NCBI RefSeq assembly: GCF_902141845.1
Contig: NZ_CABFPH010000048.1
Coordinates: forward strand, 1-39,866
Direction of reading: 5' to 3'
Origin: Methylobacterium symbioticum
Lineage (GTDB): Bacteria > Pseudomonadota > Alphaproteobacteria > Rhizobiales > Beijerinckiaceae
DNA length: 39,866 nt
Shown here: positions 1 through 7,508 of the stretch, piece after piece
How positions within the stretch are numbered: position 1 is the stretch's first letter
Layout: the number at the start of each line of letters is the position of its first letter
The notes under the pieces: generated by a model
What the model was told of the DNA's origin: nothing
What the model saw: only the letters and a program-made list of their open reading frames with translations
Databases searched by the model: none
Position numbers and translations under genes: made by a program

Positions 1-44
1 AGTTGCTCGCCCGGGCGCAACGCCTCGTCACCTTCCCGGAGTGA
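1..44 (+). CDS. 3' end of an upstream gene, probably the ABC permease partner of cynD (partial)
   Basis: The frame ending at TGA 42-44 reads LLARAQRLVTFPE and stop, the style of the arginine-rich C-terminus of NrtB/CynB-type permeases. It stops 8 bases before the ATPase start, as expected in a cynA-cynB-cynD operon. Only 13 codons are visible, so the identity rests mainly on the downstream neighbour. Confidence 0.4.
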   Translation, partial: LLARAQRLVTFPE

Positions 45-52
45 GGCACCCG

Positions 53-1030
53 ATGAGCAAGCTCCTCCCCTTCGTGCGGCGCATCGCGCGCGCCGCCCCC
101 GACCACGATGCCCGGACCGGCCGTATGCCCAATGCGGAAAAATTCATCTCGATCGAGGGGATCGCCCGGCGCTACCCGGCGCCTGCGGGGAAAGCCACCA
201 CGATCTTCGAGAACCTGTGGCTGCCCATGCGCCGCGGCGAGTTCGTCTGCATGATCGGCCATTCGGGCTGCGGCAAGACCACGGTGCTGAACATCCTGGC
301 GGGGCTCGAGGCGCCCTCCGAGGGAGCCGTGATCGTCGACGGGCAGGCCATTCAGGGCACGAGCCTCGACCGGGCCGTGATCTTCCAGGGCCACGCCCTG
401 CTGCCCTGGCGCAGCGTGCTCGGCAACGTCGCCTACGCGGTCTCGTCGCGTTGGCGGAAGGCGCCGAAGGCCGAGATCGAGGCGCGGGCGAAGCGCGCCA
501 TCGCCACGGTGGGCCTCGCCGGGTCAGAGCATAAGCGACCCTCCGAGCTGTCGGGCGGCATGAAGCAGCGCGTCGGCATCGCCCGGGCCCTGTCGATCGA
601 TCCGAAGATCCTGCTGATGGACGAGCCGTTCTCGGCGCTCGACGCGCTCACCCGCGGCACGCTGCAGGACGAGGTGCGCCGGATCTGCGTCGAGACCGGG
701 CAGACCGTGTTCATGATCACCCACGACGTGGACGAGGCGATCTACCTCGCCGACCGGATCGTCCTGATGACGAACGGGCCGGAGGCGAAGGTCGCCGAGA
801 TCGTTGAGAACCCGCTGCCGAAAGACCGGGACCGCACGCAGCTCCACCACGCGCCTGGCTACTATGCCCTGCGCAACCACCTGATCGATTTCCTCGTCAC
901 ACGCTCCAAGACCCTGCGAGACGCGATGCCCGAGGACTACGACCCGCGCCACCCGCCCATCGTCCGTCCCGCGCTGAGCGAGGCCGACGCCGCGGCGATC
1001 GCGGCCGAGGCGCCTGCCCGGCGCGCCTGA
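53..1030 (+). CDS. cynD: Nitrate/cyanate-type ABC transporter ATP-binding protein
   Basis: A 325-residue cytoplasmic ATPase that powers import, probably of cyanate. Walker A GHSGCGKTT is at about residues 69-77. The Q-loop (IFQGHALLPWRS), the signature LSGGMKQRV and Walker B LLMDEPFSALD with an H-loop (ITHDVDEA) follow. The Q-loop plus 'DEPFSALD' style is that of the NrtD/SsuB/TauB family. A C-terminal tail of about 60 residues follows the nucleotide-binding domain, as in NrtD-like proteins. ATG 53 was chosen because GAGG lies 6 bases upstream and the previous stop is 8 bases away. GTG 41 and ATG 125 are alternatives; the latter would drop a poorly conserved leader. The cyanase 190 bp downstream makes cyanate the likely substrate rather than nitrate. 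That is an inference, since the binding protein is outside the window. Confidence 0.85.
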   Translation: MSKLLPFVRRIARAAPDHDARTGRMPNAEKFISIEGIARRYPAPAGKATTIFENLWLPMRRGEFVCMIGHSGCGKTTVLNILAGLEAPSEGAVIVDGQAIQGTSLDRAVIFQGHALLPWRSVLGNVAYAVSSRWRKAPKAEIEARAKRAIATVGLAGSEHKRPSELSGGMKQRVGIARALSIDPKILLMDEPFSALDALTRGTLQDEVRRICVETGQTVFMITHDVDEAIYLADRIVLMTNGPEAKVAEIVENPLPKDRDRTQLHHAPGYYALRNHLIDFLVTRSKTLRDAMPEDYDPRHPPIVRPALSEADAAAIAAEAPARRA

Positions 1031-1181
1031 TCCCGCGCCGGCAGCCCCCGTCCGGCCCCTCGGGCACGCCCCCAGGCCGCCTCTCGGTGGCCAGGGCCCG
1101 AGACCGCGCCCCGCCAGGGGCGGGACAGAGACAGGCGCATCCCCGTCGCCCATCCCTGCCCGATACGACCCTTGGAAACCC

Positions 1182-1219
1182 GCCGCCCCGCCGGGGCGGC
1201 CGCCACCCGGAGAGTACCG
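1182..1219 (+). promoter_or_regulatory. Hairpin plus ribosome binding site in front of cynS
   Basis: gccgccccg-c-cggggcggc (1182-1200) is a perfect 9-bp inverted repeat with a one-base centre. It lies just upstream of the GGAGAG ribosome binding site (1210-1215) and 20 bases before the cynS ATG. It could be an operator or an RNA structure gating translation. A chance GC-rich palindrome cannot be excluded. Confidence 0.3.
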
Positions 1220-1708
1220 ATGAAGCGCGAAGACCTCACCGAGAAGCTGCTCGACATCAAGCGCGAGAAGGGCTGGACCTGGAAGTACATCCAGGAGGAG
1301 ATCGGCGGGATCTCGCCGATCCTGATCACCGCGGCCTGCATGGGCCAGATGAAGCTGCCCAAGGCCCAGGCCCGGAAGGCGGCCGAGCTGTTCGGCCTGT
1401 CGGTCGCCGAGGAGCGCATGCTCAACGAGGCGCCCTATCGCGGCTCGATCCCGCAGATGCCGCCGACCGACCCGCTGATCTACCGCTTCTACGAGCTGGT
1501 GATGGTCTACGGCACCACCTGGAAGGAGCTGATCCAGGAGGAGTTCGGCGACGGCATCATGTCGGCGATCGACTTCAACATGACCATGGAGCGCGAGGCC
1601 AACAACAAGGGCGACCGGGTGAAGATGAACCTCTCGGGCAAGTTCCTGCCCTACAAATACTACGGCAATGAGGAAGGCGTGCCCGATTACGGCTTCAAGG
1701 AAGGTTAG
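1220..1708 (+). CDS. cynS: Cyanate hydratase (cyanase)
   Basis: Converts cyanate plus bicarbonate to ammonia and CO2 (via carbamate) in the cytoplasm, as a decamer in characterised members. The protein has 162 residues, close to the usual ~156. An N-terminal helix-turn-helix-like domain covers residues 1-75 and the catalytic domain follows. The three catalytic residues of the family are visible with the right spacing: Arg89 and Glu92 in YRFYE, and Ser115 in GIMSAID, corresponding to E. coli Arg96, Glu99 and Ser122. ATG 1220 follows GGAGAG by 4 bases. A longer in-frame start at 1172 would add a non-conserved Arg/Ala-rich leader. The gene lies downstream of the transporter ATPase on the same strand, so uptake and hydrolysis of cyanate are probably co-expressed. 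A palindromic repeat begins at the stop codon. Confidence 0.97.
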   Translation: MKREDLTEKLLDIKREKGWTWKYIQEEIGGISPILITAACMGQMKLPKAQARKAAELFGLSVAEERMLNEAPYRGSIPQMPPTDPLIYRFYELVMVYGTTWKELIQEEFGDGIMSAIDFNMTMEREANNKGDRVKMNLSGKFLPYKYYGNEEGVPDYGFKEG

Positions 1709-1753
1709 AGCGCTCTCCGCCGAAGTGGATGCCGGTTCGGCGCAAGAGAGCGC
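1708..1753. repeat. Rhizobiales-type palindromic intergenic repeat, terminator-like
   Basis: Starting at the cynS stop, gagcgctctccgccgaa (1708-1724) pairs with ttcggcgcaagagagcgc (1736-1753) around a gtggatgccgg loop. Sequences of this 'agcgctctccgccgaagtggat...' form recur between genes in Methylobacterium and other Rhizobiales; this is from general knowledge and only one copy is clear here. It lacks a T-run but could act as an RNA 3'-end stabiliser for cynS. Confidence 0.55.
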
Positions 1754-1822
1754 GTCACAACAAAGGCTTGGAGCCGTGCCCCGTCGCAACGCGATCGGGC
1801 GCGGCTCTAGCCCATTGGTCAG

Positions 1823-1846
1823 GCCGGCGGCGTGCACGCCGCCGGC
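1823..1846. repeat. Perfect 24-bp palindrome
   Basis: gccggcggcgtg is followed immediately by its exact reverse complement cacgccgccggc, with no spacer. It lies in the gene-poor 1709-2251 interval between cynS and the convergent amino-acid ABC operon. There is no T-run. It may be a cruciform, an operator or part of the preceding repeat element. Confidence 0.6.
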
Positions 1847-1973
1847 TGCGCATCATTAACGATCCACAGCCTCGCCCATCCTGCAGAGATCCGAACGACA
1901 GCCGATGCCGGCTTCGGCGCGGATCGCGGCACGGGGCGCAGAACCCGTGTCGCCGCATGCGGAATGCCGCCCA

Positions 1974-2129
1974 TTAAACGCTGGGCCCGCGCACCGCGGC
2001 GTCCAGGCCCCAGAGTTCCGGCGCGCTCTGGAAATGCTCGATCAGCAACTCGGTCAGCTCCCGCACCTTGCGGGCGGCCTGTGGGCCGGGTGGCCGAACG
2101 ACGGAGGCCGCCGCTGCCGGCGACGGCAT
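1974..2129 (-). pseudogene. Short fragment resembling the C-terminus of a LysR-type regulator
   Basis: The minus strand reads MPSPAAAASVVRPP..., then a segment with KVRELTELLIEHF and a short tail (51 residues), with a TAG just upstream in frame. The 'RKVREL..LLIEHF' stretch resembles the last helix of LysR-family effector domains, but no DNA-binding or effector domain remains. It is best read as a decayed gene remnant. It could equally be a chance frame in GC-rich DNA. The rest of the 1709-2251 interval shows only the repeat and the palindrome. Confidence 0.3.
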
Positions 2130-2251
2130 CGCCTATCTCTGGGAGCAGCAGCTCCTCGACACGCCCGCTCCGGCAGCCGCCGATGGTGTCCGGAACCGGT
2201 TGCGGCGCGCGGGCAGGCCGCGGCCTCCGAAGCGCACGGCCGGGCGTGCCG

Positions 2252-3049
2252 TCAGGCGGCCGATCCCTCCATCAGGCCGAGAAACTGGCGCAGCTCCGGG
2301 GTCCGCGGAGCACCGAAGATCGTCTCGGGCGGGCCCATCTCGTGGACGAGCCCCTGGTGCATGAAGATGACCCGGTCGGCCACCTTGCGGGCGAAGCTCA
2401 TCTCGTGGGTGACCATCAGCAGGGTCATGCCCTCGTCCGCCAGGGACTCGACCACGCGCAGCACCTCGCCGACGAGCTCGGGATCGAGGGCGCTGGTGAT
2501 CTCGTCGCACAGCATGATGGCCGGATCCATCGCCAGCGCCCGGGCGATGGCGACGCGCTGCTGCTGGCCGCCCGAGAGCTTGTCGGGCATCGCATCGAAC
2601 TTCTCCGCCAGCCCCACCCGCGCCAGCAGGGCACGCGCCCGCTCCGCATTCTGCTGGCGGGCGCGCTTCTTCACCAGCTGGGGAGCCAGCATCACGTTCT
2701 GGCCGACCGTGAGGTGCGGGAACAGGTTGAAGCTCTGGAAGATCATGCCGACGCCCTGCCGCAATTCGCGCATGGCCTTCGGGTTGTCGCGGAGCAGGTG
2801 CCGCCCATCGACGATCAGCGAGCCCTCCTGGAAGACCTCGAGGCCGTTGATGCAGCGCAGGAGCGTGCTCTTGCCCGAGCCGCTCTTGCCGATGATCGCC
2901 ACCACCTCGCCGCGGGCGACGTCGAGGTCGATGCCCTTCAGCACCGCGTGCGTGCCGTAGGACTTGCGCAGGGCGGTGATGCGCAGGATCGGCGCGCCGA
3001 CCTGGGTATGCGGCTCCGGGGGCGCCGCGGTCCGGTGGGTGGCGCTCAT
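2252..3049 (-). CDS. Polar amino-acid-type ABC transporter ATP-binding protein
   Basis: A 265-residue GlnQ/HisP-family ATPase. Walker A is GKSGSGKST, with the Q-loop in MIFQSFNLFPH, signature LSGGQQQRV, Walker B IMLCDEITSALDPE and H-loop VTHEMSF. All elements needed for ATP hydrolysis are present. The unusual 'CDEITSALD' in place of 'DEPTSALD' is common in this family. The start overlaps the stop of the upstream permease by four bases (ATGA, 3046-3049), so translation is coupled. It is the last gene of a leftward operon pyrE-like / amidohydrolase / binding protein / permease / permease / ATPase. Given that context the substrate is probably an N-carbamoyl or ureido amino acid rather than a plain amino acid; this is an inference. 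Confidence 0.92.
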   Translation of the reverse strand: MSATHRTAAPPEPHTQVGAPILRITALRKSYGTHAVLKGIDLDVARGEVVAIIGKSGSGKSTLLRCINGLEVFQEGSLIVDGRHLLRDNPKAMRELRQGVGMIFQSFNLFPHLTVGQNVMLAPQLVKKRARQQNAERARALLARVGLAEKFDAMPDKLSGGQQQRVAIARALAMDPAIMLCDEITSALDPELVGEVLRVVESLADEGMTLLMVTHEMSFARKVADRVIFMHQGLVHEMGPPETIFGAPRTPELRQFLGLMEGSAA

Positions 3050-3687
3050 CGCTGGGTCCTTTCGAGCAGACGGGCGACCTGGCTGATGGGGAAGCAGATC
3101 GCGAAATAGAGAAGCGCCACGCAGCCATAGGTCAGCAGCGGTTCGTAGCTGACATTGGCGATGAGGCCGCCGGCCTTGGTCAGCTCGACGAAGCCGATCA
3201 CCGAGGCGAGCGCGGTCGCTTTGACGACCTGCACCAGGAAGCCCACGGTCGGCGCGATCGCGATCCGCCGGGCCTGGGGCAGAATGACGTAGCGGAACTG
3301 CTGGCCGAAGCTCAGCGCGAGGCTCGCCGAGGCCTCCCACTGCCCGCGCGGGATCGCGGCCACGCAGCCGCGCCAGATCTCGGTGAGGTAGGCGGAGGCG
3401 TAGAGGGTGAGCGCCACCGCCGCGGCGATCCAGGCCGAGGTGTTCAGACCCGCCAGCGCCAGCCCGAAATAGAGCAGGAAGAGCTGCATCAGCAGCGGCG
3501 TGCCCTGGAAGAGCTGGACATAGGCCGCCACCAGCCGGTCCGCGCCGTAGCGGCCGGTCAGGCGCAGCACGAGCAGCCCGAGACCGACGACGCTGCCGCC
3601 CACGAAGGCCACGAGCGACAGGACGAGGGTCCAGCGCGCGGCGAGCAGCAGGTTGCGCAGGATGTCCCAGAGGGTGAACTCGACCAT
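3046..3687 (-). CDS. Polar amino-acid-type ABC transporter permease (HisM/GlnP family)
   Basis: A 213-residue inner-membrane protein with about five hydrophobic segments, starting MVEFTLWDILRNLL. The cytoplasmic EAA loop follows GQWEASASLALSFGQQF and contacts the ATPase. The size and loop are typical of the HisMQ family. It lies 36 bases downstream of a second, different permease, so the transporter core is a heterodimer. Its stop overlaps the ATPase start by four bases. The ribosome binding site is weak and some coupling to the upstream permease is likely. Confidence 0.9.
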   Translation of the reverse strand: MVEFTLWDILRNLLLAARWTLVLSLVAFVGGSVVGLGLLVLRLTGRYGADRLVAAYVQLFQGTPLLMQLFLLYFGLALAGLNTSAWIAAAVALTLYASAYLTEIWRGCVAAIPRGQWEASASLALSFGQQFRYVILPQARRIAIAPTVGFLVQVVKATALASVIGFVELTKAGGLIANVSYEPLLTYGCVALLYFAICFPISQVARLLERTQR

Positions 3688-3723
3688 TGAACGACGATCC
3701 CGAAAGCTGGGGATGCCCGGGCC

Positions 3724-4380
3724 CTACCGCCCGAACAGGAAGCGCGGGCCCGCCCAATTGAGCAGGTGGCGCAGGAGGATCGCGAGGCTCAGATAGCCGA
3801 GCGTGCCGACGATGTAGGCCTCGAAGGCGCGGAAGTTCCGGCTCTGGATCAGGTTGGTGGCGTAGCTCAGCTCCTCGGTGGAGATCTGGCCGCAGACCGC
3901 CGAGCCCAGCATCACGATGACGATCTGGCTGACGAAGGCGGGCCAGACCGTCTTGAGGGCCGGCGGCAGCACGACGTGCAGGAAGATCTGTGCCCGCGAC
4001 AGGGCGAGGCTCTCGGCTGCCTCGATCTGGCCCCGGGGTGTCGCCTCGATGCCCGCCCGCAGGATCTCGGCGGCGTAGGCGCCGAGATTGATCGTCATCG
4101 CGGTCACGGCGGCGATGCCCGGCGAGAGCCGGATGCCGAGCTGGGGCAGGCCGAAGAAGATGAAGAACAGCTGCACGATGAAGGGCGTGTTGCGGATCAC
4201 CTCCACATAGGCGCCGACGAGCCAGCCGAGCGGCCGGGGCCCCTGCGTGCGCGCCCACGCGCCCGCCACGGCGAGCCCGGCGCCGAGCAGAGTCGCCGTG
4301 GCGGTGAGGCCGATCGTCCAGGCCGCCCCGCGCAGGAGGAGCGGCCACTGGACGAGAATGCTCCAGAAATCGAACTGCAT
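3724..4380 (-). CDS. Polar amino-acid-type ABC transporter permease (HisQ/GlnP family)
   Basis: A 218-residue membrane protein (MQFDFWSILVQWPLLLRG...). The periplasmic/membrane signature EVIRNTPFIVQLFF and the EAA-loop region (IEAAESLALSRAQIF) are those of amino-acid ABC permeases. It is homologous to, but clearly different from, the next gene, and the two probably form the transmembrane pair. The start at 4380 gives a normal N-terminal first helix. It lies 91 bases after the binding-protein stop in the same leftward operon. Confidence 0.9.
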   Translation of the reverse strand: MQFDFWSILVQWPLLLRGAAWTIGLTATATLLGAGLAVAGAWARTQGPRPLGWLVGAYVEVIRNTPFIVQLFFIFFGLPQLGIRLSPGIAAVTAMTINLGAYAAEILRAGIEATPRGQIEAAESLALSRAQIFLHVVLPPALKTVWPAFVSQIVIVMLGSAVCGQISTEELSYATNLIQSRNFRAFEAYIVGTLGYLSLAILLRHLLNWAGPRFLFGR

Positions 4381-4471
4381 GGGGTCGCGGGAGCCTGGGA
4401 TGCGCGGTGAGGAGGCGCGGGGACGGGCCGCCTGGGCGGCGGAGCGCCGGGGCGGCCCGTCGGAGGGGAGA

Positions 4472-5260
4472 TCAGAGCGGCAGGTCGCCGATGCCGCGCT
4501 TCAGCCACTTCTGGGCCAGGGCCTCGAGCGTGCCGTCGGCCTTGGCGGCGAGCAGGATCTCGTTGATCTTGCCGCGCAGCGCCTCCTCGCCCTTGGCGAT
4601 GCCGACGAAGCAGGGGCTGTCGCGCAGGAGCAGCTTGTACTCGGCGCCGAGGCTCGGGTTCTTGCGGCTGAGGATGCCGATGTTCGACACGCTGGTGGCG
4701 ATCACCTGGGTCTGGCCGGCGGCGAAGGCGGCGGTGGTGGCCGCCTGGTCCTCGAAGCGCTGCACCTGGGTGCCGGGCGGGGCGACCTTGGCGAGCATCT
4801 CGTCCTCCATCGCGCCGCGGGTCACCGCGACGGTCTTGCCGGCGAGATCGTCGAAGCTTTTGACGCTCGTCGCCTTGGGGGCGAAGATGCCCTGGTAGAA
4901 CGGCGCGTAGGCGACGCTGAAGTCGATGATCTTCTGCCGTTCCTCGTTCTTGCCCAGCGTCGAGACGACCAGATCGATCTTCCGGGTCTGGAGGTAGGGG
5001 ATGCGGTTCGCGCTCACCACCGGTACGAGCTCGACCTTCGCGCCGAGCTTGGCGCCGATGAGGTTGGCGACGTCCACGTCGAGCCCCATCGGCTGCAGGT
5101 CCACGCCGACGAAGCCGTAGGGCGGGTAATCGGTCGGGATGCCGATCTTGACGACCTTGGTCTCGGTGATCGTCGCGAGCTGGTTCTGCGCCGCGGCGGG
5201 GCCTGCGAGGAGCGGGGTGAGGGCGAGGGCGAGCAGAAGGCCGCGTTTGGACAGACGCAT
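4472..5260 (-). CDS. Periplasmic solute-binding protein, polar amino-acid ABC family
   Basis: A 262-residue PF00497-type binding protein. It begins MRLSKRGLLLALALTPLL, a signal peptide with probable cleavage after AGPAAA (about residue 24). The mature part starts with the family pattern KIGIPTDYPPYGF, then DVDVANLIG and the lobe motif KIDLVVSTLGKNEERQK, which is DFS-type ligand-binding style. In the operon it sits between the amidohydrolase and the permeases, so it likely captures the compound processed by those enzymes. About 150 bp of non-coding DNA separates it from the upstream hydrolase gene. The ribosome binding site is weak. Confidence 0.92.
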   Translation of the reverse strand: MRLSKRGLLLALALTPLLAGPAAAQNQLATITETKVVKIGIPTDYPPYGFVGVDLQPMGLDVDVANLIGAKLGAKVELVPVVSANRIPYLQTRKIDLVVSTLGKNEERQKIIDFSVAYAPFYQGIFAPKATSVKSFDDLAGKTVAVTRGAMEDEMLAKVAPPGTQVQRFEDQAATTAAFAAGQTQVIATSVSNIGILSRKNPSLGAEYKLLLRDSPCFVGIAKGEEALRGKINEILLAAKADGTLEALAQKWLKRGIGDLPL

Positions 5261-5409
5261 CGTCGATAACTCGTTCGTGAGGGACGGCACGGTTAAGCAA
5301 GGCCCGTGCGACGGAGGACGGCCGAGACGGCCGGCGGGTGGATCGGAGCGCCGGGGAGGGGACCCTGTGGCGCGGGGGCGACACGGGCCCGGACCGGGAT
5401 CGGTCGGCC

Positions 5410-6660
5410 TCAGCCGGGACCGCGGGTCAGCGCCCCGACCAGCAGCTCGACGCCGTCGAGCAGGTCGCCGCGCTCCATCGCCTCGTGCGGGTTGTGCGAG
5501 CCGTTGGCGTTGCGCACGAAGACCATGGCGGAGGGGATGCCGGCGCCCGCGAAGACCGCGGCATCGTGGCCGGCCCCGCTCGGGATCCGCTCGACGGGCG
5601 TGCCCCGGGCCTGGCCCGCCGCCTCGATCCGGGCAATCCAGCCCTCGTCCATCGCCGCGGGCGCGGTGTGCAGGGCCGGGTCGAAGGCGAAGGTGACGCC
5701 GCGCGCGGCCGCGATCTGCTGGCAGGAATCCTGGAACAGCCCGTAGAAGCGCTCCAGCGTCTCGGGGTCCTGACTGCGGATCTCGAAGCTGAAGGCGACC
5801 TCGCCCGGGATGACCGAGACCGCGTGCGATTCGGCTGCCGTGGTGCAGATGCCCGCCGTCATCACGAGGTCGACGCCCATCTGGAGCAGGACGCGCCAGT
5901 GCTCGTCCATGCCGGACAGAAGCTCGGCCACCGCCAGCACCGCGTCGCGGCGCAGCCAGCGCGGCACCGCTCCGGAATGCCCGGCCTCGCCGAGGCAGCG
6001 GATCCGGGTGTGGCGGATATTGCCGCGGATGCCCGTGACGACGGCCGACGGCCAGCCCCGCGCCACCATCACCGGGCCCTGCTCGATGTGGAGCTCGAGA
6101 TAGGCCGCGATCTCGCCCGGCGCCAGCAGAGCCTCGCCGCGGGAGACCGCGTCGACGTCGACGCCCGAGCGCGCCATCGCCTCCCCGAGGGTGCCGGCTC
6201 CGGAGCGGTGGCGCAGGGCCAGGGCGCTCGCCGGCAGGCGTCCGAGGAGGGCCAGCGAGCCGGTATAGGCCTTGCCGTACCACGCGCTCTCCTCGCCGCG
6301 CAGCGCCAGCACGCGCAGGGGCGGGGCGGTCTCGGCACGCTCGCGCAGGCGGTCCAGCACGAGGAGCCCTGCGAGCACCCCCGCGAGCCCGTCGAAGTTG
6401 CCGCCCTGAGGCACCGAGTCGAGATGCGAGCCGATCACGACGGGGGGCGCGGTGCGGGCATCCTCGGGCAGGCGCAGCCAGAGGTTCTGGAAACGGTCGC
6501 GCTCGGAGACGAGGCCGAGACCGGCGGCGTGCCGCTCGATCGCCTGCATGGCCTGTTCCTCGCCCGGCCCGTAGGCCTCGCGGGTGACGCCCGCGGTGTC
6601 CCGCGACAGCTCCGCCACCTCGTCGAGGATGCGGGCCGCGATCCGATCCTGCCGGGTCAC
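5410..6660 (-). CDS. Zn-dependent M20-family N-carbamoyl-amino-acid / allantoate-type amidohydrolase
   Basis: A 416-residue cytoplasmic enzyme of the hydantoinase/carbamoylase (HyuC/AllC/PydC) family, which cleaves ureido groups to release ammonia, CO2 and an amine or amino acid. Metal-ligand motifs are visible: GSHLDSVP (His79, Asp81), GGNFDG (bridging Asp90) and RGEES (Glu123-Glu124). Also present are LHIEQGP, the dimerisation-domain GEAGHSG and the C-terminal SHNPHE. The usual 'EEG.RF' after the Glu pair is EESAWY here, so substrate preference may differ from classical allantoate enzymes. The GTG start overlaps the upstream pyrE-like stop by four bases (GTGA, 6657-6660), so the two are translationally coupled. 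Likely substrates are N-carbamoyl amino acids or pyrimidine breakdown products; which one is not decidable here. Confidence 0.88.
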   Translation of the reverse strand: MTRQDRIAARILDEVAELSRDTAGVTREAYGPGEEQAMQAIERHAAGLGLVSERDRFQNLWLRLPEDARTAPPVVIGSHLDSVPQGGNFDGLAGVLAGLLVLDRLRERAETAPPLRVLALRGEESAWYGKAYTGSLALLGRLPASALALRHRSGAGTLGEAMARSGVDVDAVSRGEALLAPGEIAAYLELHIEQGPVMVARGWPSAVVTGIRGNIRHTRIRCLGEAGHSGAVPRWLRRDAVLAVAELLSGMDEHWRVLLQMGVDLVMTAGICTTAAESHAVSVIPGEVAFSFEIRSQDPETLERFYGLFQDSCQQIAAARGVTFAFDPALHTAPAAMDEGWIARIEAAGQARGTPVERIPSGAGHDAAVFAGAGIPSAMVFVRNANGSHNPHEAMERGDLLDGVELLVGALTRGPG

Positions 6661-7331
6661 GCGCCGACTCCGCCGTTGGCCACCGACCAGGCGACCGGAT
6701 CGGCAGTGAAGGCATCGAGATTCGCGAGGGCTTCGGGAGCGACCGCCGCACGCGTGCGCAGCGCGGCGGAGAGGGCTGGCCAGCCGGTGAGCGCGTGCAG
6801 CGTCAGGCCCTGCTCGGCCAGGCGCTCGGCGCTGCCCGGGTAGATGCCGTAATCGAGGATCACCAGCACGTCCGCGATCCGCGTGCCGCTCTGCCGCAGC
6901 GCCGCCGCCGCCGCGATCTTCGAGCGGCCGTCGGTGGTGACGTCGTCCACGAAGAGCGCGCGGGCCCCCTCCGGCAGGCGCCCCTCCAGCCGGGCCGCGC
7001 TGCCCCAGCCCATCGGCTTCTTGCGCAGGTACAGGAAGGGCAGGCCGAGCCGCTCGGCGATCCAGGCCCCGAAGGCGATTCCGGTGCTCTCGGCGCCCAC
7101 CACGGCGTCGAGTTCGGCGACGCGCGCCTGCAGGTGCCGGGCGGCGATGTCCATCACGCGGGTGCGGGCGTCCACGTCCGACATCAGCAGGCGCGTGTCG
7201 ACATAGACCGGGCTCGCCCAGCCCGAGGTGTAGATGAAGGGCTGGCCGCCCGCGACGCGCACGGCGCCGAGATCGGTGAGGGCCTCGGCGACCACGGCCG
7301 ACGTGGCCGCCGAGAGGATCGTCGTCTGCAT
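6657..7331 (-). CDS. pyrE: Orotate phosphoribosyltransferase homolog (alphaproteobacterial type, probably a paralog)
   Basis: A 224-residue type I phosphoribosyltransferase. N-terminal YTSGWASPVYVDTR, then AESTGIAFGAW, the LRKKP lysines, and the PRPP-binding loop ALFVDDVTTDGRSK are all OPRT hallmarks. The 'TTDG.SK' form is the alphaproteobacterial variant. OPRT joins orotate to PRPP to make OMP. It is the first gene of an operon with a ureido-hydrolase and an amino-acid-type transporter, not with pyrimidine biosynthesis genes. It may therefore be a second copy serving salvage of an external pyrimidine-related compound. It is divergent from a LysR gene. Start ATG 7331 has no strong ribosome binding site. 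Confidence 0.85.
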   Translation of the reverse strand: MQTTILSAATSAVVAEALTDLGAVRVAGGQPFIYTSGWASPVYVDTRLLMSDVDARTRVMDIAARHLQARVAELDAVVGAESTGIAFGAWIAERLGLPFLYLRKKPMGWGSAARLEGRLPEGARALFVDDVTTDGRSKIAAAAALRQSGTRIADVLVILDYGIYPGSAERLAEQGLTLHALTGWPALSAALRTRAAVAPEALANLDAFTADPVAWSVANGGVGA

Positions 7332-7415
7332 GAGAGTCGCGCTCGTGGAACCTGGGCTGTCTGAACGGGCGGGGCAGCCTTAAGGGCCGAGGCGGCGGGC
7401 CGAGAAGTTCAAAAA

Positions 7416-7454
7416 ACGCGCCGAGCCGTCGCAAAATGCGATGGCTCGGCGCGT
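7416..7454. promoter_or_regulatory. Candidate LysR operator: long dyad between pyrE-like gene and LysR gene
   Basis: acgcgccgagccgtcgca (7416-7433), spacer aaa, and tgcgatggctcggcgcgt (7437-7454) form an 18-bp inverted repeat with one mismatch. Its core tcgcaaaatgcga (7429-7441) is a perfect T-N11-A LysR box. It lies 85 bp upstream of the pyrE-like start and 55 bp upstream of the LysR start, where a LysR protein normally binds. Confidence 0.6.
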
Positions 7455-7508
7455 CTTGGCATTAGCCTTGCTGAAGGGCGGTCCGTCCGCAACGCTCCGA
7501 TTCCGCCC

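Noticed and set aside
524..1837. 437-codon open frame antisense to cynD and cynS
   Set aside because: It lies opposite two well-supported genes and its composition (His/Arg/Gly/Asp-rich) is that of an antisense shadow.
2133..3128. 331-codon minus-strand frame with 'HPPDRGAPGAAYPG' beginning
   Set aside because: It is a frame-shifted reading of the GlnQ-type ATPase gene.
3050..4348. Long extension of the GlnQ-type ATPase frame into the permease genes
   Set aside because: The extension is the alternative frame of two clear permeases; the ATPase starts at 3049 with an ATGA overlap.
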